Made by a program: the position numbers and the translations under genes | From: CALLCD01 sp039817885 | Lineage (GTDB): Bacteria > Pseudomonadota > Alphaproteobacteria > Caulobacterales > Hyphomonadaceae | Assembly (NCBI GenBank): GCA_039817885.1 | Contig: JBCBUY010000005.1 | Span: 1 to 64,000 of the forward strand | Direction: 5' to 3' | DNA: 64,000 nt | Shown here: piece by piece, positions 17,891-26,394 of the stretch | Position numbering within the stretch: the first letter of the stretch is position 1 | Layout: the number at the start of each line of letters is the position of its first letter | The notes under the pieces: generated by a model | What the model was told of the DNA's origin: nothing | Seen by the model: only the letters and a program-made list of their open reading frames with translations | Databases searched by the model: none

Positions 17891-18219
17891 TGTTCATTGC
17901 GATGAACAGATTTAAGATCACGCCTGGCCAGGAGGAAGCCTTCGAAACCGTCTGGAGAACGCGAGACAGTCATCTCGACGGGGTCCCAGGCTTCGTCGAG
18001 TTTCGCCTCCTGAAGGGACCGGAAAACGAAGACCACACTCTTTATGTGTCGCACACAATTTGGGCGTCAAAATCAGATTTTGAGGCTTGGACGAAGTCCG
18101 AAGCCTTTCGTCTCGCGCACCAGGGCGTGGGAGACAATCGAGGCATGTATCTCGGTCACCCGAGTTTCGAAGGCTTTGAGTCAACACAAGAGATTGTCGG
18201 CTCAAAAGTCAGCGCGTGA
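17890..18219 (+). CDS. IsdG/HmoB-type heme-degrading monooxygenase
   Basis: A 109-residue ferredoxin-like-fold protein of the antibiotic biosynthesis monooxygenase (ABM) superfamily. Asn6, Trp67 and His77 occupy the same spacing as the heme-degradation triad of staphylococcal IsdG (Asn7, Trp67, His77). This makes heme oxygenation with release of iron the best functional guess. Its ATG overlaps the sodX stop. Many ABM proteins are not heme oxygenases, but the complete triad argues for it here. A heme monooxygenase coupled to an iron-free SOD fits iron scarcity. Confidence 0.8.
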   Translation: MFIAMNRFKITPGQEEAFETVWRTRDSHLDGVPGFVEFRLLKGPENEDHTLYVSHTIWASKSDFEAWTKSEAFRLAHQGVGDNRGMYLGHPSFEGFESTQEIVGSKVSA

Positions 18220-18311
18220 TGTGATCCGACGATCCGTATTTCAGAGACTGCCTCGCCAATTGCAAAACGCAGAGCCAAGGTTGGCGCAAATAGAGTGCTG
18301 GCAATTTGCCC

Positions 18312-19586
18312 TCACATTCGCTCCGGAATCTCCACCATCATCTTCGTATAGCCTTTCACGAACACTGACGGCGTCCGCTCGGGCGCTTCGAGAACATTGA
18401 TACTCGGGAAACGCTTCAGGATCTCTTCCCACAGAACGCGGATCTGCATCTCAGCAAGCCGGTTGCCGACGCAGCGGTGGATGCCAAATCCGAAAGCAAT
18501 ATGACGGCGTGCGTTCGGCCGGTCGGCGATCAGTCGATCTGCATCATCGAAGAGAGCTTTGTCACGATTGCCGGAGACATACCACATGACAACCTTGTCG
18601 CCCTCTTTGATCTGCTGACCACCAAGCTCAACGTCGCGAAGCGCCGTCCGGCGCATATGAGCAAGCGGCGTCTGCCAGCGGATAACTTCTGAGGTGAAGT
18701 TCGGAACGAGATCAGGTGCCGCATCGAGTTTTGCACGCTCTTCAGGCCAGATATCGGTCGCCAAGACAGAGGCCGTCATCGAATTCCGCGTCGTGTCATT
18801 GCCGCCCACAATGAGCAACAGAATGTTTCCCAGGAATTCAGGACCAGCGAGATCTTTGGTTTCTTCGCCATGGGTCAACATGGAGATGAGGTTTGGCGCG
18901 GGAGGTGCTGCGGCGGCTTTCTCTCGCAAGCCATTAAAGTACTGGAGACACTCCATAAGCTCCATCCGCCACTGCGCCTCACTTTCGCAAATGTCCGGAT
19001 TGTTCCGCCCCGTCGTCACGTCAGACCACCGCGTCAGCTTCGCGCGCTCCTCGAACGGAAAACCGAACAAGGTTGCCAACATCATCGTCGTCAACTCGAC
19101 CGAGACGAGCTTCACCCAATCGAACGGCTCGCCAATCGGCAAACGATCCAAAACATATTGCGTCCGCTCCCGGATGAGCGGCTCGTATCCCATCAGGGCT
19201 TGTGGGCTGACAGCGGGTTGCACCGTCTTTCGCTGCACATCATGACGCGGCGGATCCATGGCGATAAACATGGGAAGTGGAAAATCTGGTGGCGCATTCG
19301 CGACCAAAATACCGCCATGCTCATGGCTTGACGAAAAATCTTGATGATTGGTGTCGACCTGCATGATCATCTCATGGGTCGAAACAGACCAATACCGTCC
19401 AAACTGGGAATTCTCGGTCACTGTCTGGTGCACGGGCGCATCTCGCCGCAACCGCTCAAAATAGGGCCACATCACATCTTGCTGGAAGAGACTGGGCTGT
19501 GCCGGGTGAAACTCGCTCAATGGCATGGAGAATGCCCGTTCCCGATGCTCGTCGATGGACGCCGATAGGAGTGTATCTGCTGGCAT
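18312..19586 (-). CDS. Cytochrome P450, CYP153 alkane hydroxylase family
   Basis: A 424-residue soluble P450. The heme-thiolate loop is FGFGIHRCVGNRLAEMQ, the I-helix has VGGNDTTRNSMT, and the K-helix ExxR is EVIR. Sequences such as FIAMDPPRHD and WQTPLAHMRRTA are characteristic of CYP153, which hydroxylates medium-chain n-alkanes at the terminal carbon. The usual ferredoxin and ferredoxin reductase partners are not adjacent. It converges toward the sodN unit and lies downstream of gor. Confidence 0.9.
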   Translation of the reverse strand: MPADTLLSASIDEHRERAFSMPLSEFHPAQPSLFQQDVMWPYFERLRRDAPVHQTVTENSQFGRYWSVSTHEMIMQVDTNHQDFSSSHEHGGILVANAPPDFPLPMFIAMDPPRHDVQRKTVQPAVSPQALMGYEPLIRERTQYVLDRLPIGEPFDWVKLVSVELTTMMLATLFGFPFEERAKLTRWSDVTTGRNNPDICESEAQWRMELMECLQYFNGLREKAAAAPPAPNLISMLTHGEETKDLAGPEFLGNILLLIVGGNDTTRNSMTASVLATDIWPEERAKLDAAPDLVPNFTSEVIRWQTPLAHMRRTALRDVELGGQQIKEGDKVVMWYVSGNRDKALFDDADRLIADRPNARRHIAFGFGIHRCVGNRLAEMQIRVLWEEILKRFPSINVLEAPERTPSVFVKGYTKMMVEIPERM

Positions 19587-19638
19587 GGGGATATTGAACC
19601 TTCCCTTTTGCTGGGAAAGCGTAGGGTGTTACTATCGA

Positions 19639-19683
19639 AGTTTCAATAGAAACTCGGATCTTCCCATACGCGCTTAAGCGCGT
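19639..19683. promoter_or_regulatory. Inverted repeats between gor and the P450 gene
   Basis: AGTTTC-AATA-GAAACT (19639-19654) is a perfect 6-bp inverted repeat 53 bases upstream of the P450 ATG, in operator position. ACGCGCTTAAGCGCGT (19668-19683) is a perfect 16-bp palindrome just past the gor stop. The first is a candidate regulator site for the P450 gene; the second may be a transcript end for gor. Confidence 0.35.
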
Positions 19684-19689
19684 GGTGGA

Positions 19690-21066
19690 CTAGGTGACTT
19701 TGTCCCGCATTGTCACCAGCTCTTCGGCGGTCGAGGGGTGGAGCGCACAAGTGCGATCAAAGTCAGCCTTTGTGGCCCCCATCTTGACCGCAATCCCAGC
19801 TGTCTGGATCATCTCTGCCGCATCCGGACTAACAATATGCACACCAAGCATCCTATCATCCGAGGCACGCACCACGAGCTTCATGAGCACGCGCGTTTCA
19901 CGTCCGGAGATCGTATTTTTCATCGGCCGGAAACTGGCGCGGTAGATATCGACATCGTCCCCGAATTTCTCCCGGGCGATGTCTTCCGACAAACCAACCG
20001 TTCCAACTTCGGGCTGAGTAAACACCGCCGTCGGAATATCGTCATGATCCATGGACCAAGGATTATTGTTGAATTCGGTGTCGGCAAAAGCGTGCCCCTC
20101 ACGGATCGCAACCGGCGTAAGTTGGACCCGGTCTGTGACGTCACCCACCGCCCAGATGCTCGCCACATTGGTGCGCGAATGCGCATCAACCTTGATCTCG
20201 CCCCCCTCTCCGAGATCAACACCAGCCGCCTCGCAGCCGAGCCCGCTAGTATTTGGACGCCGCCCAACCGCCATCATGATCACAGAGGCATCCAGCGTAT
20301 CGCCGTTTGTGAGCGTCACTTTGTGAGGCCGGCCGCTCACGCCGCTATCTGTGATCGAGGCGAAGACCGTATTGGTGACAACATTCACGCCCGCGGCGGC
20401 AAGGTCGGCCTGCACTTTCTCGCGCACGTCCATATCAAACCCGCGTAAGACAAGGTCTTTCCGGTAAACAAGAGTCGTCTCCGCGCCCAGTCCCGCAAAG
20501 ACATGAGCGAACTCCACCGCGATATAGCCGCCACCTGCAATGACAATATGTTCCGGCAGCTCTCTCAAATCGAAGACTTCGTTTGACGTAATTGTGCGTT
20601 CAACGCCTGGCAATTCCGCCTCTGAGGGACGCCAAGGCGTACCGCCGGTCGCGACAAGAATACGCTCAGCGCTAATGTCCCTACCCGAGGACACCAAACG
20701 AACCCCGTTTGGCCCGGTCAGTTCAGCACGTTCCTCAAAAACCTCGACCCCCGCATTTTTCTGGCCGGACATATAAATACCGGAGAGGCGTGAGACCTCA
20801 TCCGCAATCGCCGTCATACATTTTGAATGGTCGTAGGACGTGTCGCCAATTGACCAGCCAAAGCCTTCGGCATCCTTGAAGCCTTTTTTGAAGCCACTGG
20901 CATAGACCATCAATTTCTTGGGCACACAGCCGCGGATCACGCAGGTGCCGCCCATACGATACTCTTCTGCGATCCCAACTTTTGCACCAGACTGCGCCGC
21001 AATACGGGCAGCACGCACACCGCCTGACCCTCCACCGATAACAAAGAGGTCGAAGTCATAGGCCAT
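19690..21066 (-). CDS. gor: Glutathione reductase
   Basis: A 458-residue NADPH- and FAD-dependent disulfide reductase regenerating glutathione. GGGSGGVRAAR is the FAD-binding start, GGTCVIRGCVPKKLM is the redox-active CxxxxC of the glutathione reductase branch, and HPSTAEELVT carries the C-terminal catalytic His-Glu pair. It is part of a minus-strand run with rpiA, which would feed NADPH through the pentose phosphate pathway. Confidence 0.95.
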   Translation of the reverse strand: MAYDFDLFVIGGGSGGVRAARIAAQSGAKVGIAEEYRMGGTCVIRGCVPKKLMVYASGFKKGFKDAEGFGWSIGDTSYDHSKCMTAIADEVSRLSGIYMSGQKNAGVEVFEERAELTGPNGVRLVSSGRDISAERILVATGGTPWRPSEAELPGVERTITSNEVFDLRELPEHIVIAGGGYIAVEFAHVFAGLGAETTLVYRKDLVLRGFDMDVREKVQADLAAAGVNVVTNTVFASITDSGVSGRPHKVTLTNGDTLDASVIMMAVGRRPNTSGLGCEAAGVDLGEGGEIKVDAHSRTNVASIWAVGDVTDRVQLTPVAIREGHAFADTEFNNNPWSMDHDDIPTAVFTQPEVGTVGLSEDIAREKFGDDVDIYRASFRPMKNTISGRETRVLMKLVVRASDDRMLGVHIVSPDAAEMIQTAGIAVKMGATKADFDRTCALHPSTAEELVTMRDKVT

Positions 21067-21116
21067 TCCGAAAGTCCTTCATGTTTCAATAAATGGGAGG
21101 CTCGTATCGCCGGGCT

Positions 21117-21815
21117 CTAATACTCGAACACAGTCGCGCCGTCTTCGTTGCCGATGATCACAGTTCTGGCAAGTGCAATGAAAAGCCCATGTTCGACAAC
21201 GCCGGGAACACTCGACAACCGAGCCGCCGTCGCCTCGGTGTCCGGAATACGCTTGCAATGGCAATCGAGAATGTAATTGCCGCCGTCCGTGATCAGAGGC
21301 TGGTGTCCCTCACCCTCTCGCAGTTTGACCCTTGGTCGCTCAACACCAGACGCTTCCAGCGCATCGAAAACCTTTTTCGCAGTAATGGTGAATCCGAAGG
21401 GGGTGACTTCGACTGGCAGTGGAAACGCGCCCAGCCGTTCAACCTGTTTTGAAGGGTCCGCGATAACGATCATATGGTCGGATGCATTCGCAATGATCTT
21501 CTCCCTGAGAAGCGCAGCACCTCCCCCTTTGATCAGCGCGCCGGCCTCGTCGACTTCATCTGCGCCATCAATGGTCAGCTGGATCTGTTGCACCTGCTCC
21601 ACGTCCAAAAGCGGCACGCCATGGGCAAGCGCCAAACGCTCCGTGTCCTTGCTTGTTGGCACACCGCGAACCACAAGGCCGTCGGCCACTTCATCGGCTA
21701 ACAGCTCAACAAAGTGCTTGGCCGTCGACCCAGTGCCCAAGCCAACGGTCATCCCATCTTCGACCCACTCAAGCACGGCCAAGGCCGCATTACGTTTTTC
21801 CAGTTCGGCACCCAC
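21117..21815 (-). CDS. rpiA: Ribose-5-phosphate isomerase A
   Basis: A 232-residue enzyme interconverting ribose 5-phosphate and ribulose 5-phosphate. GLGTGSTAKHF near residue 25 is the phosphate-binding loop, and DGADEVDEAGALIKGGGAA contains the catalytic Asp/Glu/Lys segment. It lies 50 bases upstream of gor and 15 bases downstream of glmU, so these three are probably one operon. Confidence 0.96.
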   Translation of the reverse strand: MGAELEKRNAALAVLEWVEDGMTVGLGTGSTAKHFVELLADEVADGLVVRGVPTSKDTERLALAHGVPLLDVEQVQQIQLTIDGADEVDEAGALIKGGGAALLREKIIANASDHMIVIADPSKQVERLGAFPLPVEVTPFGFTITAKKVFDALEASGVERPRVKLREGEGHQPLITDGGNYILDCHCKRIPDTEATAARLSSVPGVVEHGLFIALARTVIIGNEDGATVFEY

Positions 21816-21830
21816 AGCCCACTCACCTCC

Positions 21831-23180
21831 TCATTTTCGTTTCTTGCGCGCTGCCATTTCAGCATGGAACTGGGTCGCCCATCCGTCCTTCTCGGTCTGC
21901 CGTGCCCGGCCAAGCGCCAGCGCCCCGTCACTTATATCTGCGGTGATCACACTGCCCGAGCCGACATATGAGTTCTTTCCGACAGTTACAGGAGCCACCA
22001 GAGCGGAGTTGGACCCTATGAACGCCCCCTCCTCGATTGTTGTCTGATACTTGAAGTAACCGTCATAGTTGCAGAAAATTGTTCCGGCACCGAGGTTTGC
22101 ACCCGCACCAACGACCCCGTCACCGAGATAAGACAAATGGCTTGCCTTTGCGCCTTCCCCCATTACCGTCTTCTTGACCTCAACAAAGTTGCCGATCTTG
22201 ACGCCCGCTTTCAGCTCAGTTCCAGGGCGAAGTCGCGCATGGGGCCCGACGCTGCAATCCTCCCCGATCGAAGCGCCTTCGATATGGCTGAAGCCCTTGA
22301 TCGTCGCCCCCCGCGCAATGCGAACTCCCGGCCCAAAAAAGACATTTGGCTCGATGATTACGTCTTCGCCGAGCACGGTATCGAAGCTAAACCAAACCGT
22401 ATTCGGATCGACCAAAGTCACACCGCTCTCAAGGGCGGCCTTACGCGCCCGGCTTTGGAAAACGCCCTCCGCCATGGCAAGATCTGCCCGCGTGTCACAC
22501 CCCAGAAGCTCCGCTTCTTCGGCGACGACCACGCGGCAAATTCGGCCCTCGCCGCGCGCCAAGCCAACCAGATCTGTCAGATAGTATTCGCCCTTGGCAT
22601 TGTCGTTTTTAACCTCGTTCAGCAATCGGAACATCAACTCGGCCTTGCCCGCCATGACGCCTGAATTGCAAAGACTGATATCCAGCTGCTCGGGGCTGGC
22701 ATCGCGCGCTTCCACAATCGCCTCCAGCGATCCGTCGCGCGCCGTAATAAGTCGGCCATACAGCCCGGGCACGGCCGCTTCAAATCCGAGAATGCCAAGA
22801 TCCGCGCCTCTATCCAATTCGGCAAAGAGGGTTTCGACCGTCTCACGCGTCACCAGCGGACTATCGCCATAGAGCACAATGAGATGGCCAGTATGATCTG
22901 ACAGTGTCTCGGCCGCGCACTTTACGGCATGCCCTGTTCCTTTTGGTTCGTCCTGAACGACGACGGCACCAGGCCCCAACATATCTGAAACATGCGCCCT
23001 CAAAGTCTCCGAGCGCGGCGACACCACACAAGTAATGGGCGCGCATTCAAGCGATTGAGCGAGATCAATGGCATAATTCATGACCGGCTGACCGCCCACA
23101 GAATGGAGCACTTTTGGCGTTTCGGAGCGCATTCGAGTGCCTTGTCCTGCTGCAAGTATCACCGCGGCGCGTGCTGCCAT
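21831..23180 (-). CDS. glmU: Bifunctional GlmU (GlcNAc-1-P uridyltransferase / acetyltransferase)
   Basis: A 449-residue enzyme making UDP-GlcNAc for peptidoglycan and lipopolysaccharide. The N-terminal nucleotidyltransferase has LAAGQGTRMRSETPKVLH. The C-terminal half is a left-handed beta helix of hexapeptide repeats with acetyltransferase function (HLSYLGDGVVGAGANLGAG). It is divergent from gph, with about 90 bases between the starts. Confidence 0.96.
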   Translation of the reverse strand: MAARAAVILAAGQGTRMRSETPKVLHSVGGQPVMNYAIDLAQSLECAPITCVVSPRSETLRAHVSDMLGPGAVVVQDEPKGTGHAVKCAAETLSDHTGHLIVLYGDSPLVTRETVETLFAELDRGADLGILGFEAAVPGLYGRLITARDGSLEAIVEARDASPEQLDISLCNSGVMAGKAELMFRLLNEVKNDNAKGEYYLTDLVGLARGEGRICRVVVAEEAELLGCDTRADLAMAEGVFQSRARKAALESGVTLVDPNTVWFSFDTVLGEDVIIEPNVFFGPGVRIARGATIKGFSHIEGASIGEDCSVGPHARLRPGTELKAGVKIGNFVEVKKTVMGEGAKASHLSYLGDGVVGAGANLGAGTIFCNYDGYFKYQTTIEEGAFIGSNSALVAPVTVGKNSYVGSGSVITADISDGALALGRARQTEKDGWATQFHAEMAARKKRK

Positions 23181-23270
23181 ATCCGAATCTCGCTTATTGC
23201 TGGTCTTGGCAGTAAACCATCAATTGGCTTTTTGCGAGCCCCATGATCTCGGAACGGAGTGAATACGCAT

Positions 23271-23999
23271 ATGGACCAATCCAACTGCCTCAGCGGATAC
23301 ACAATTGTCTTCGACCTGGATGGAACGCTCGTCGACACGGCCCCAGATCTCATTGGTGCCTTGAACCACACCTTGATCGCATCGGGGTTTGGACCAGTAC
23401 CCGACATGGCTGTGTCAGATTTAATAGGATCCGGCGCAAAAGCCATGATCAGAGCCGGCCTCAATCATCAAAAGGCAGGCCCTGGCGAACAGGACATTGA
23501 TCGGATGTTTGATGTCTTCTTGGACCATTATCTCAAGAACATTGCCATCAAGAGTAAGCCGTATCCGGGATGCGAGAGAGCGCTATCACGCCTCGAAGAT
23601 GCAGGCGCAATCCTGTGTGTCTGCACCAACAAAAAGCAAAACCTGGCTGAGGAATTGTTGCATCGGCTGGGTTTATCGGATCGGTTCGCGTCGATCGTTG
23701 GCGCTGATAGCGTGCCGCAGCGCAAACCTGATGGTCGGCACATCCTAACGACAATCGAACGCGCCCGGGGCGATCAGGGAATCGCGGTGATGATCGGAGA
23801 TAGTCTGACAGATGAAAGGGCAGCCCATGGAGCTGGACTGCCCTTCATTCTGTGTCCGTTCGGATATGGACCTATTGGTCCCGAACCGATTGGACACCGT
23901 ACTGTCCTGAATAGCTATGACGACCTAACAGCCGACTACATTGTTCAGGAATTTGGCAATTACGCCGCGACTGCGTCTCGCGACGCTTCGGACGTATAG
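23271..23999 (+). CDS. gph: Phosphoglycolate phosphatase-type HAD hydrolase
   Basis: A 242-residue HAD hydrolase. Motif I is FDLDGTLVDTAPDL, motif III is the Lys in PQRKPDG, and motif IV is GDSLTDERAAHGAG. The helical C1 cap fits the Gph group, which removes 2-phosphoglycolate. The start MDQSNCL has GGAG upstream; a GTG 12 bases earlier is an alternative. Its 3' end overlaps that of the convergent small gene by 40 bases. Other small phosphate esters remain possible substrates. Confidence 0.85.
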   Translation: MDQSNCLSGYTIVFDLDGTLVDTAPDLIGALNHTLIASGFGPVPDMAVSDLIGSGAKAMIRAGLNHQKAGPGEQDIDRMFDVFLDHYLKNIAIKSKPYPGCERALSRLEDAGAILCVCTNKKQNLAEELLHRLGLSDRFASIVGADSVPQRKPDGRHILTTIERARGDQGIAVMIGDSLTDERAAHGAGLPFILCPFGYGPIGPEPIGHRTVLNSYDDLTADYIVQEFGNYAATASRDASDV

Positions 24000-24214
24000 C
24001 TGCGACGAGCGCCACGCTCGTCTGTCACCACACGGCGACGTGGCATGCCATTCACCATATTACTTCTTACATCCGTGCGAGCTGACCGCATGGCGGCGAT
24101 AAAGCAAGCATCGACAAGATCGACGTTCACCTCATATCCGCGCTCGGACCAATATTGCTCTATTTTATGTTTTAGGCGCTTTGCGCCATCTTCTGTACAC
24201 CAGTCATTTGCCAT
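23960..24214 (-). CDS. Small conserved-looking protein, unknown
   Basis: An 84-residue basic soluble protein. Residues about 8-65 look like a compact alpha/beta domain (WCTEDGAKRL, then ARTDVRSNMVNGMPRR). The VRSNMVNG-type segment recalls small uncharacterised alphaproteobacterial proteins, but I cannot name a family. The start is behind GGAGTG. It overlaps the 3' end of gph tail-to-tail by 40 bases, so the transcripts would be mutually antisense there. The long A+T-rich region upstream may hold its regulation. Confidence 0.6.
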   Translation of the reverse strand: MANDWCTEDGAKRLKHKIEQYWSERGYEVNVDLVDACFIAAMRSARTDVRSNMVNGMPRRRVVTDERGARRSYTSEASRDAVAA

Positions 24215-24375
24215 TCTACACTCCAGGTCTCAGTTACCTTGTGAGCACGTTTTTTCATGCTCAACCTGCCCTTCTATTGCGTGAGCTTTTAGAGCCCATC
24301 TGCCCCCTGGACATGGTGGAATCGGCCGGCGGCGGCAAGCAAAAATTTGTAAAGTGACTCAAAACTGTAGCAATC

Positions 24376-24408
24376 ATGAACACATGTTCATAATGAATGA
24401 ATATTCAT
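24376..24408. promoter_or_regulatory. Two tandem palindromes (possible operator pair)
   Basis: ATGAACA-CA-TGTTCAT (24376-24391) is followed by the perfect palindrome ATGAATATTCAT (24397-24408). The centres are 19 bases apart, close to two helical turns, and both share the ATGAA/TTCAT half-site. This spacing suits cooperative binding of a dimeric regulator. They lie about 165-195 bases upstream of the small gene 23960-24214. Confidence 0.35.
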
Positions 24409-24678
24409 AAACATGACAATGCGTAACCTCATAACACTTTTGGCAGTCTAAACGCAAAAAACTCAACAATCAGGATGACAACAAAGACTGACGTAAATTC
24501 GGGTGTATCACCTATTTTTTGGCAAAAACGATACAGATTTCAGTCAACAGATACGGCGCATAGCTGCCATACACATTTTCATACCTTAACGAAGCATTAC
24601 CTTGCGCAACGGCGTCCTGTTAACGACTGATTCATGACCTGCGGTGGAATGTACTCAGCCAGCCTCCTCCTGATGACC

Positions 24679-24727
24679 CGCGTGAAAAGGCCTGCCCAAA
24701 GTTACGCTACACACTCGCGTGAAAAGG
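24679..24727. repeat. 12-base direct repeat pair
   Basis: CGCGTGAAAAGG occurs at 24679-24690 and again at 24716-24727, a 37-base period, in the otherwise unassigned region downstream of the curli genes. It may be a regulator site or chance; no gene starts close by. Confidence 0.4.
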
Positions 24728-24851
24728 GGAAGCAACGTCTGCGGGAAGTGCACACCAAGCTGCAGTGGTAAAAATACCTTCGCATGTTGGATCAAACCAA
24801 CCAGCGTTGCCGGTCTTGTATAGGCATCATTTCACAACGTGCCTCTGGGGC

Positions 24852-25490
24852 TTACGAGCCACCACCCGGCGTCTGGTTGACGATGATATCGAGCGGAATA
24901 TCAGGAAGCGTGCCGAAATCATCGACACCCGGCTCTTCAGGCTCAGGTTCGGCGGGGGGTGGCACGGGGGGCTGAAGCAACTGGAAACCAAGCGCCTGAG
25001 CCGCTTGTGATTGTGGAATAGGCTGACGGCCCAATTCTCCCGCCGTCACAACAGGGTCAAAGGATTGAGGGTCCACAACATCCGGTGTCAGCGCCTGTAT
25101 CTCAGATAGCGCTGAGCCCCGGTTTGGGTCCCCGGAGGCCCGATCAAGCTCTTCAGCCAAACGCGCCGAGATCTCGCGGCAATCATCTGTGAGAATCTCC
25201 TCGCGCTGACAGGGGTGCACCCCTTCGACATCAGCAAACGCATAATTGCGGTCTTCGTCAGCAGTGGTGACCTGCTCCACACCAAGAACAGCGCTCCAGT
25301 CTTCCTTCGATGCCGGAGCCTCTACATCAATACCCAGTTCGGCCAGTTCCTCAATCACCGCCCCGGACGGTTTTGGATCCGCATCCGATGCGGCCCGCTT
25401 TGGAGCTTCCCCCGCTCCGTCAACCGATGCACACATTGTCAGTGACACACTCGCCAGAAGCGCTGCAATTATGCTGCTTTTATTGCCCAT
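24852..25490 (-). CDS. Exported protein of the curli cluster, unknown
   Basis: A 212-residue exported protein beginning MGNKSSIIAALL. The signal peptide ends around SLTMCASVDG; this could be a lipoprotein Cys, although Met before Cys is atypical. The middle has a Cys pair (HPCQREEILTDDC). The C-terminus is Pro/Glu-rich (PPVPPPAEPEPEEP), then DIPLDIIVNQTPGGGS. The start follows GAGGTGG. It is the last gene of the curli run, 47 bases after the small curlin. I see no similarity to CsgC, CsgE or CsgH. An accessory role in fibre secretion is inferred from position only. Confidence 0.6.
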   Translation of the reverse strand: MGNKSSIIAALLASVSLTMCASVDGAGEAPKRAASDADPKPSGAVIEELAELGIDVEAPASKEDWSAVLGVEQVTTADEDRNYAFADVEGVHPCQREEILTDDCREISARLAEELDRASGDPNRGSALSEIQALTPDVVDPQSFDPVVTAGELGRQPIPQSQAAQALGFQLLQPPVPPPAEPEPEEPGVDDFGTLPDIPLDIIVNQTPGGGS

Positions 25491-25537
25491 AATGATGCCA
25501 CCTCGGTTACGACCTGAACTCATTCAGGCAGATACTA

Positions 25538-26359
25538 TCACGAACCGGCTCCGCCGCCGACGATTACTGTGCCGCCCTGTGTCACCACGGCTGTGCCGCC
25601 CGGTGTAACGATACCGCCCGGAGCAGCTCCGCCACCAAATATCGTGGCTCCCGCCGTCTGCTCGACCCGTAGCGTGGGGCAGCCCCCGGCCACGGCACAA
25701 TCGCTTTGGCGGATCTCGAGCGCATCCAACCCCGCACCGTCCTGGACAAGTTCCACCGAATGCCCGGCCCCGTCCTGGAATATCGCGCCCTCATTATTCT
25801 CGCCAAACTGGTTGAACGTGGCCGAGTTCTGCGTGCCGGTTTGTGTGATGGTCCCGATATGACCGGCCCCATCCTGCGTTAACGTCGCCGAATTGACCCC
25901 CGCCGCATCAAAGGCAGCTGCGGTCTGATTGATCGTCGCCATATGCCCAGCGCCGTCTTGCGTCACGGACGCAAAATTACGATAGGCGTCCGACTCCGCA
26001 TTGATCTGGTCGACAAAGAGGGTGTTACCGTCGCCCCTCACCTCTCCAACGGCAATATTGCTGCCGGTGCCAGACTGGCGAACATTGAAACTGTTGCCAT
26101 CGCCGGTCACGGCGACTTCGGCAATCGCCCCATCGCCGGACTGCACGACGTCAAGGCCTGTATTGTTGTTTCCGGCAATCGTAATCTCAGCGCGATTGGC
26201 AGAGCCGGTTTGCGTGGTCACCGTTTCATTGCCGGTGCCGATCTGTTCGACAACTGCGAGACTGCCGGTTTGAGCCGTGGCAAAACCGCCGATTAAGCTT
26301 GTCGCCAGCGCACTGAAAAACACGATGCGTTTGGCGTTGCGTCTAATGTCGGCGGTCAT
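25538..26359 (-). CDS. Small curlin (CsgA/CsgB-like amyloid subunit)
   Basis: A 273-residue secreted protein with a signal peptide ending at ATA-QTGS. It is followed by about nine imperfect curlin repeats rich in Gln, Asn, Gly and Thr (for example TQTGTQNSATFNQFGENN). A QDGAGH module recurs four times. A Cys pair in DCAVAGGC near residue 215, and a Gly-rich non-repeat tail from about residue 235, set it apart from standard CsgA. The tail could give it a nucleator or anchor role like CsgB; that is inference. A strong AGGAGT site precedes the start. Confidence 0.85.
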   Translation of the reverse strand: MTADIRRNAKRIVFFSALATSLIGGFATAQTGSLAVVEQIGTGNETVTTQTGSANRAEITIAGNNNTGLDVVQSGDGAIAEVAVTGDGNSFNVRQSGTGSNIAVGEVRGDGNTLFVDQINAESDAYRNFASVTQDGAGHMATINQTAAAFDAAGVNSATLTQDGAGHIGTITQTGTQNSATFNQFGENNEGAIFQDGAGHSVELVQDGAGLDALEIRQSDCAVAGGCPTLRVEQTAGATIFGGGAAPGGIVTPGGTAVVTQGGTVIVGGGAGS

Positions 26360-26394
26360 GGCAGGACTCCTACAAATGTGTGCGACCAGAACAG

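Larger units (their letters stand above)
24215..24851. other. A+T-rich intergenic region with palindromes and direct repeats
   Basis: About 640 bases with no supportable gene. Near the small-gene side is a hairpin TGAGCA/TGCTCA (24242-24263). The A+T-rich core holds two palindromes (24376-24408). TTAAC-N6-TTACC (24586-24601) resembles a CtrA site imperfectly. CCTCCTCCT occurs at 24663-24671, and a 12-base direct repeat lies at 24679-24690 and 24716-24727. It separates the curli cluster's end from the small gene, and an unrecognised small RNA is possible. Confidence 0.55.

Noticed and set aside
24586..24601. CtrA-type site TTAAC-N6-TTACC
   Set aside because: One mismatch to TTAA-N7-TTAAC in an A+T-rich region, with no gene start at a suitable distance; too weak to call.
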